A stretch of 64,000 nucleotides of DNA from Pseudomonas putida (GTDB lineage Bacteria; Pseudomonadota; Gammaproteobacteria; Pseudomonadales; Pseudomonadaceae), in the NCBI RefSeq assembly GCF_002906855.1, contig NZ_MINI01000038.1, forward strand, positions 1,054,001 to 1,118,000. The letters are read 5' to 3'. The position numbers and the translations under genes are program-made. Shown piece after piece: positions 60,595-64,000 of the stretch. The notes under the pieces were generated by a model. The model did not search any database and was not told the DNA's origin. It saw nothing but the letters and a program-made list of their open reading frames with translations. Position 1 is the stretch's first letter, and every line of letters starts with the position of its first letter.

Positions 60595-61359
60595 ATGAGT
60601 GAAGCGATCAAGCAGCCTGCCGGCCCCGAAGGCATCATCCAGATGCAGGGCGTGAACAAGTGGTACGGCCAGTTCCATGTGCTCAAGGACATCAACCTGA
60701 ACGTGCGCCAGGGCGAGCGCATCGTCCTGTGTGGCCCGTCCGGTTCCGGCAAGTCGACCACCATCCGCTGCCTGAACCGCCTGGAAGAGCACCAGCAGGG
60801 CCGCATCGTGGTCGATGGCGTGGAACTGACCAACGACCTCAAGCAGATCGAGGCGATCCGCCGCGAGGTGGGCATGGTGTTCCAGCACTTCAACCTGTTC
60901 CCGCACCTGAGCATTCTGGAAAACTGCACCTTGGCGCCGATGTGGGTGCGCAAGATGCCCCGGCGCAAGGCCGAGGAAATCGCCATGCACTACCTGGAGC
61001 GGGTGCGCATTCCGGAACAGGCCCACAAGTTCCCGGGGCAGCTGTCGGGTGGCCAGCAGCAGCGCGTGGCGATTGCTCGGGCGCTGTGCATGAAGCCGAA
61101 GATCATGCTGTTCGACGAACCGACCTCGGCACTGGACCCGGAAATGGTCAAGGAAGTGCTCGACACCATGGTCGGCCTGGCCGAGGACGGCATGACCATG
61201 CTCTGCGTGACCCACGAAATGGGCTTTGCCCGCACCGTGGCAAACCGGGTGATCTTCATGGACAAGGGGGAGATCGTCGAGCAGGCGGCGCCGGATGATT
61301 TCTTCGATCGCCCGCGCAGTGACCGGACCAAGCTGTTCCTCAGCCAGATCCTGCACTGA
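60595..61359 (+). CDS. aapP: Amino-acid ABC transporter ATPase AapP
   Basis: This 254-residue protein has Walker A GPSGSGKST (about residues 45-53), signature LSGGQQQRVAIARAL (about 150-164) and Walker B IMLFDEPTSALDPE (about 170-183), typical of polar-amino-acid ABC ATPases. ATG 60595 with a TAGGAGT site is chosen; the frame is open further upstream inside aapM. It powers AapJQMP uptake and ends the operon. Confidence 0.95.
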   Translation: MSEAIKQPAGPEGIIQMQGVNKWYGQFHVLKDINLNVRQGERIVLCGPSGSGKSTTIRCLNRLEEHQQGRIVVDGVELTNDLKQIEAIRREVGMVFQHFNLFPHLSILENCTLAPMWVRKMPRRKAEEIAMHYLERVRIPEQAHKFPGQLSGGQQQRVAIARALCMKPKIMLFDEPTSALDPEMVKEVLDTMVGLAEDGMTMLCVTHEMGFARTVANRVIFMDKGEIVEQAAPDDFFDRPRSDRTKLFLSQILH

Positions 61360-61362
61360 TGC

Positions 61363-61393
61363 AAAAGGGGCCGCAAATGCGGCCCCTTTTTCT
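61363..61393. terminator. Bidirectional Rho-independent terminator between aapP and algW
   Basis: A 12-bp perfect stem AAAAGGGGCCGC / GCGGCCCCTTTT with a four-base loop is followed by further T on the plus strand and by TTTT within the stem on the minus strand. It serves both convergent genes. The core stem is identical to that of the algA terminator at 26763-26786. Confidence 0.9.
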
Positions 61394-62553
61394 TATTTCT
61401 CTTCCTGCGTTGTTGCAGGCGCTGGCGGCGGGCGCAGCCCCACCTCGGCAATCAGCTTCAGCTGCTGACCATTGCGCATCACTTCGATGGTGATCTTTTC
61501 GGTCGGCTTGATTCGCGCCACCTGGTTCATCGACTTGCGCCCGTCACCCGCCGGTTCGCCGTTGATGCTCAGGATCACGTCACCCAACTGCAACCCGGCC
61601 TTCTGCGCCGGGCCGTCGCGGAAGATACCGGCCACCACGATGCCTGGGCGGCCCTGCATGCCGAAAGATTCAGCCAGTTCCTGGCTCAACGGTTGCACTT
61701 CGATGCCCAGCCAGCCGCGGATCACCTGGCCGTGTTCGACGATCGACTTCATCACTTCCAGCGCCAGCTTGATCGGGATGGCGAAGCCGATGCCCTGGGA
61801 GCCGCCGGACTTGGAGAAGATCGCGGTGTTGATGCCGACCAGGTTGCCATTGGCGTCGACCAGCGCACCACCGGAGTTGCCCGGGTTGATCGCCGCGTCG
61901 GTCTGGATGAAGTCTTCGTAGTTGTTCAGGCCCAGCTGGTTGCGGCCGGTGGCACTGATGATGCCCATGGTCACGGTCTGGCCAACACCGAACGGGTTGC
62001 CGATGGCCAGCACCACATCACCGATGTGGATGTTGTCGGAGCGGCCGATGGTGATGGCTGGCAGGTTCTTCAGGTCGATCTTCAACACCGCCAGGTCGGT
62101 TTCCGGGTCACTGCCGATCACTCGCGCCAGGGTTTCCCGGCCGTCCTTCAGGGCCACGACGATCTGGTCGGCGCCGCTGGTGACGTGGTTGTTGGTCAGC
62201 AGGTAGCCCTCCGGGCTCATGATCACCGCCGAACCCAGGCTCGACTCCCAACGGCGCTGCTTGGGCAGGTTGTCACCGAAGAACCGGCGGAACTGCGGGT
62301 CTTCGAACAGCGGGTGAGCGGTCTTGTTCACCACCTTGGTGGTGTACAGGTTGACCACGGCCGGGGCGGCGAGGGTCACGGCGTCGGCGTAGGACACCGG
62401 GCCCTGCATGATCCGCGTGGTCTGCGGGGCTTGCTGCAGGTTGACGTCCTGGCTGGGCAGACCGACCCACTCCGGGTAGCGCTGGATGATCAGTACGGCG
62501 ATCAGAATACCGGTGAGCAGGGGCCAGCCGAAGTAACGCAAAGCCTTGAACAT
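61393..62553 (-). CDS. algW: Periplasmic site-1 serine protease AlgW (DegS-type)
   Basis: This 386-residue protein has an N-terminal membrane anchor (about residues 8-24), a trypsin-like HtrA domain with the triad His123 (TNNHV), Asp153 (ETDLAVL) and Ser227 (PGNSGGAL), and a single PDZ domain (about 275-370). These residue numbers agree with P. aeruginosa AlgW as I recall them. AlgW senses misfolded outer-membrane proteins and cleaves MucA, freeing AlgU, which drives algD. ATG 62553 is preferred to the longer frame. Confidence 0.93.
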   Translation of the reverse strand: MFKALRYFGWPLLTGILIAVLIIQRYPEWVGLPSQDVNLQQAPQTTRIMQGPVSYADAVTLAAPAVVNLYTTKVVNKTAHPLFEDPQFRRFFGDNLPKQRRWESSLGSAVIMSPEGYLLTNNHVTSGADQIVVALKDGRETLARVIGSDPETDLAVLKIDLKNLPAITIGRSDNIHIGDVVLAIGNPFGVGQTVTMGIISATGRNQLGLNNYEDFIQTDAAINPGNSGGALVDANGNLVGINTAIFSKSGGSQGIGFAIPIKLALEVMKSIVEHGQVIRGWLGIEVQPLSQELAESFGMQGRPGIVVAGIFRDGPAQKAGLQLGDVILSINGEPAGDGRKSMNQVARIKPTEKITIEVMRNGQQLKLIAEVGLRPPPAPATTQEEK

Positions 62554-62721
62554 GAACGAGTCCTGGAAAGAGCGGGGGCCGGAGGCCGCGCAGTGGGGCA
62601 TGAGCGCGCGCGATCATACACCGGTTCCCCCGATGCCGGCGACGGCCCATAATGGCCGGCATTATACGGGCGTTCTGCAGGCGTTGCGCCCGTGAAAAGC
62701 GCAGATTTCGAGGAGATTTTC

Positions 62722-63480
62722 ATGGCCGTCGCACTCAACACCCTGGTCGAGGAGGCCGAACGCTACCTAGGCAGCGCGAAGATCCAGGATTATTGCCCCA
62801 ATGGCCTGCAGGTCGAGGGCCGGCCGCAGGTCAGCCGCATCGTCAGCGGCGTCACCGCCAGCCAGGCCTTGCTGGATGCCGCAGTCGAGGCTGAGGCCGA
62901 CCTGATCCTGGTGCACCATGGTTACTTCTGGAAGGGCGAGAACCCGTGCGTTACCGGGATCCGTCAGCGCCGCCTGAAGACCTTGCTCAAGCACGACATC
63001 AGCCTGCTGGCGTTTCATCTGCCGCTGGATGTGCACCCTGAGGTCGGCAACAACGTGCAGCTGGCGCGGCAGCTGGATATCACCGTCGAAGGGCCGCTGG
63101 ACCCGGAAAACCCCAAGGTGGTCGGGCTGGTCGGCTCGCTGGCGGAGCCGGTGACTGCACGTGATTTTGCCCGGAGGGTGCAGGAAGTGCTCGGACGTGA
63201 GCCATTGCTGGTCGAGGGCGACGAGATGATTCGCCGAGTCGGCTGGTGCACCGGCGGCGGGCAGGGCTATATCGACACGGCAATTGCCGCCGGGGTGGAC
63301 CTATACCTGACTGGCGAGGCGTCCGAACAGACCTATCACAGTGCCCGGGAGAATGGCGTCAGCTTCATTGCTGCTGGGCACCACGCCACCGAGCGCTATG
63401 GGGTGCAGGCGCTGGGTGACTATTTGGCGCGGCGGTTTGCCCTGGAGCATTTGTTCGTCGACTGCCCGAATCCTATCTGA
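62722..63480 (+). CDS. Nif3-like dinuclear metal centre protein (YbgI/DUF34 family)
   Basis: This 252-residue protein has the family motifs YCPNGLQVEGRPQVSRIVSGV (about residues 24-44), LILVHHGYFWKGENP (about 63-77, metal-binding His pair), AFHLPLDVHPEVGNN and the C-terminal AGHHATERYGVQAL (about 222-235). A GAGGAGA ribosome-binding site supports ATG 62722. The family's biochemical role is unsettled; GTP cyclohydrolase or metal-handling functions have been suggested. It is divergent from algW. Confidence 0.92.
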   Translation: MAVALNTLVEEAERYLGSAKIQDYCPNGLQVEGRPQVSRIVSGVTASQALLDAAVEAEADLILVHHGYFWKGENPCVTGIRQRRLKTLLKHDISLLAFHLPLDVHPEVGNNVQLARQLDITVEGPLDPENPKVVGLVGSLAEPVTARDFARRVQEVLGREPLLVEGDEMIRRVGWCTGGGQGYIDTAIAAGVDLYLTGEASEQTYHSARENGVSFIAAGHHATERYGVQALGDYLARRFALEHLFVDCPNPI

Positions 63481-63492
63481 CCGTGCCGACTC

Positions 63493-63513
63493 TTGGGCCG
63501 CGAAGCGGCCCAA
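63493..63513. terminator. Hairpin downstream of the Nif3-like gene
   Basis: A 9-bp stem TTGGGCCGC / GCGGCCCAA with a GAA loop lies 12 bases after the stop. It has no clear U-run, so termination strength is uncertain. Confidence 0.5.
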
Positions 63514-63651
63514 ACCCCCAGTCATATCGTTAGACTTTTTCGATCTAGTCCGCCTCCTAAATAGAAGCAGTCGCTGTGATAAAGTGGCTCGCTCGAACAC
63601 GGCCCGCAGGCCGTCCATAAGATCGTTTTTCGTGTTTTTTCGTGAGTAGCC

Positions 63652-64000
63652 ATGGTCGACAAACTGACGCACTTGAAACAGCTGGAGGCGGAGAGCATCC
63701 ACATCATCCGCGAGGTGGCCGCCGAGTTCGATAACCCGGTGATGCTGTACTCGATCGGCAAGGACTCCGCCGTGATGCTGCACCTGGCGCGCAAGGCCTT
63801 CTTCCCGGGCAAGCTGCCGTTCCCGGTGATGCACGTCGACACCCAGTGGAAATTCCAGGAGATGTACAGCTTCCGCGACAAGATGGTCGAGGAAATGGGC
63901 CTGGAGCTGATCACCCACGTCAACCCCGAGGGTGTGGCGCAGGGCATCAACCCGTTCACCCATGGCAGCTCCAAGCACACCGACATTATGAAAACCCAGG
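63652..64000 (+). CDS. cysD: Sulfate adenylyltransferase subunit 2 CysD (3' end outside window)
   Basis: The first 116 residues are visible, beginning MVDKLTHLKQLEAESIHIIREV, with the PP-loop ATP-pyrophosphatase motif YSIGKDSAVMLHLARKAF (about residues 33-50) and the MHVDTQWKFQEMY segment, all diagnostic of CysD. With CysN it activates sulfate to APS. The frame is open at the right edge, so the gene continues. About 170 bases upstream separate it from the Nif3-like gene and should hold its promoter. Confidence 0.95.
   Translation, partial: MVDKLTHLKQLEAESIHIIREVAAEFDNPVMLYSIGKDSAVMLHLARKAFFPGKLPFPVMHVDTQWKFQEMYSFRDKMVEEMGLELITHVNPEGVAQGINPFTHGSSKHTDIMKTQ

Overview
The window looks like a chromosomal segment of a fluorescent Pseudomonas, most likely the P. 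putida group. It is GC-rich. It carries a complete twelve-gene alginate operon in Pseudomonas order, the block acidic/general amino-acid ABC transporter - algW - nif3-like - cysD, and intergenic REP-type palindromes with the 'GGAGCGGCTTCAGCCGC / GCTCCTACAGG' style of this group. No rRNA, tRNA, CRISPR array, prophage or insertion sequence was seen.

Layout. (1) 1-5950: an iron-siderophore uptake module: PepSY-TM protein (cut by the window edge), DUF3325-type small membrane protein, FecI-like ECF sigma factor, FecR-like anti-sigma regulator and a TonB-dependent receptor with an N-terminal signalling domain. (2) 5950-11810: an AraC regulator beside a DMT/EamA exporter, a GtrII-GtrA-GtrB-type lipid-linked glucosylation cluster, and a TkrA/GhrB-like 2-ketoaldonate/hydroxypyruvate reductase. 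(3) 11891-25345: two efflux operons, each with a LysR regulator: an outer-membrane lipoprotein / FUSC / DUF1656 / HlyD set (fusaric-acid or aromatic-acid type) and an EmrB-EmrA-NodT set followed by an SDR. Between them lie a lone HEPN/Abi-like gene and a universal stress protein. (4) 25391-26695: an SDR and an unknown small membrane protein.

(5) 26796-42818, minus strand: algD-alg8-alg44-algK-algE-algG-algX-algL-algI-algJ-algF-algA. Together these make GDP-mannuronate, polymerise it under c-di-GMP control, epimerise, acetylate and trim it in the periplasm, and export it. About 440 bases upstream of algD is a good AlgU (sigma-22) type promoter, and further up a near-match to the AlgR box. (6) 43748-49597, plus strand: a compact, partly more AT-rich accessory operon between algD and yaaA. 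It has a small Sec-secreted protein, an unknown 261-residue cytoplasmic protein, and a split MacB-type ABC transporter (ATPase, FtsX-like permease), a TolC-like channel and a periplasmic adaptor, with the last five genes overlapping end to end. This is the best candidate for an undescribed system.

(7) 49582-56870: yaaA, a NodB-like protein with degenerate catalytic motifs, a PIN-PhoH ATPase, moaC-moaD-moaE, an RhlB-like DEAD helicase and a carboxylesterase. (8) 57008-61391: a sigma-54 promoter, then the four-gene amino-acid ABC transporter aapJQMP and a strong terminator. (9) 61393-64000: the site-1 protease AlgW, which in P. aeruginosa activates AlgU by cleaving MucA, then a Nif3-family protein and the 5' part of cysD. 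Gene identities come from motifs, length and context read by eye; no database search was run.
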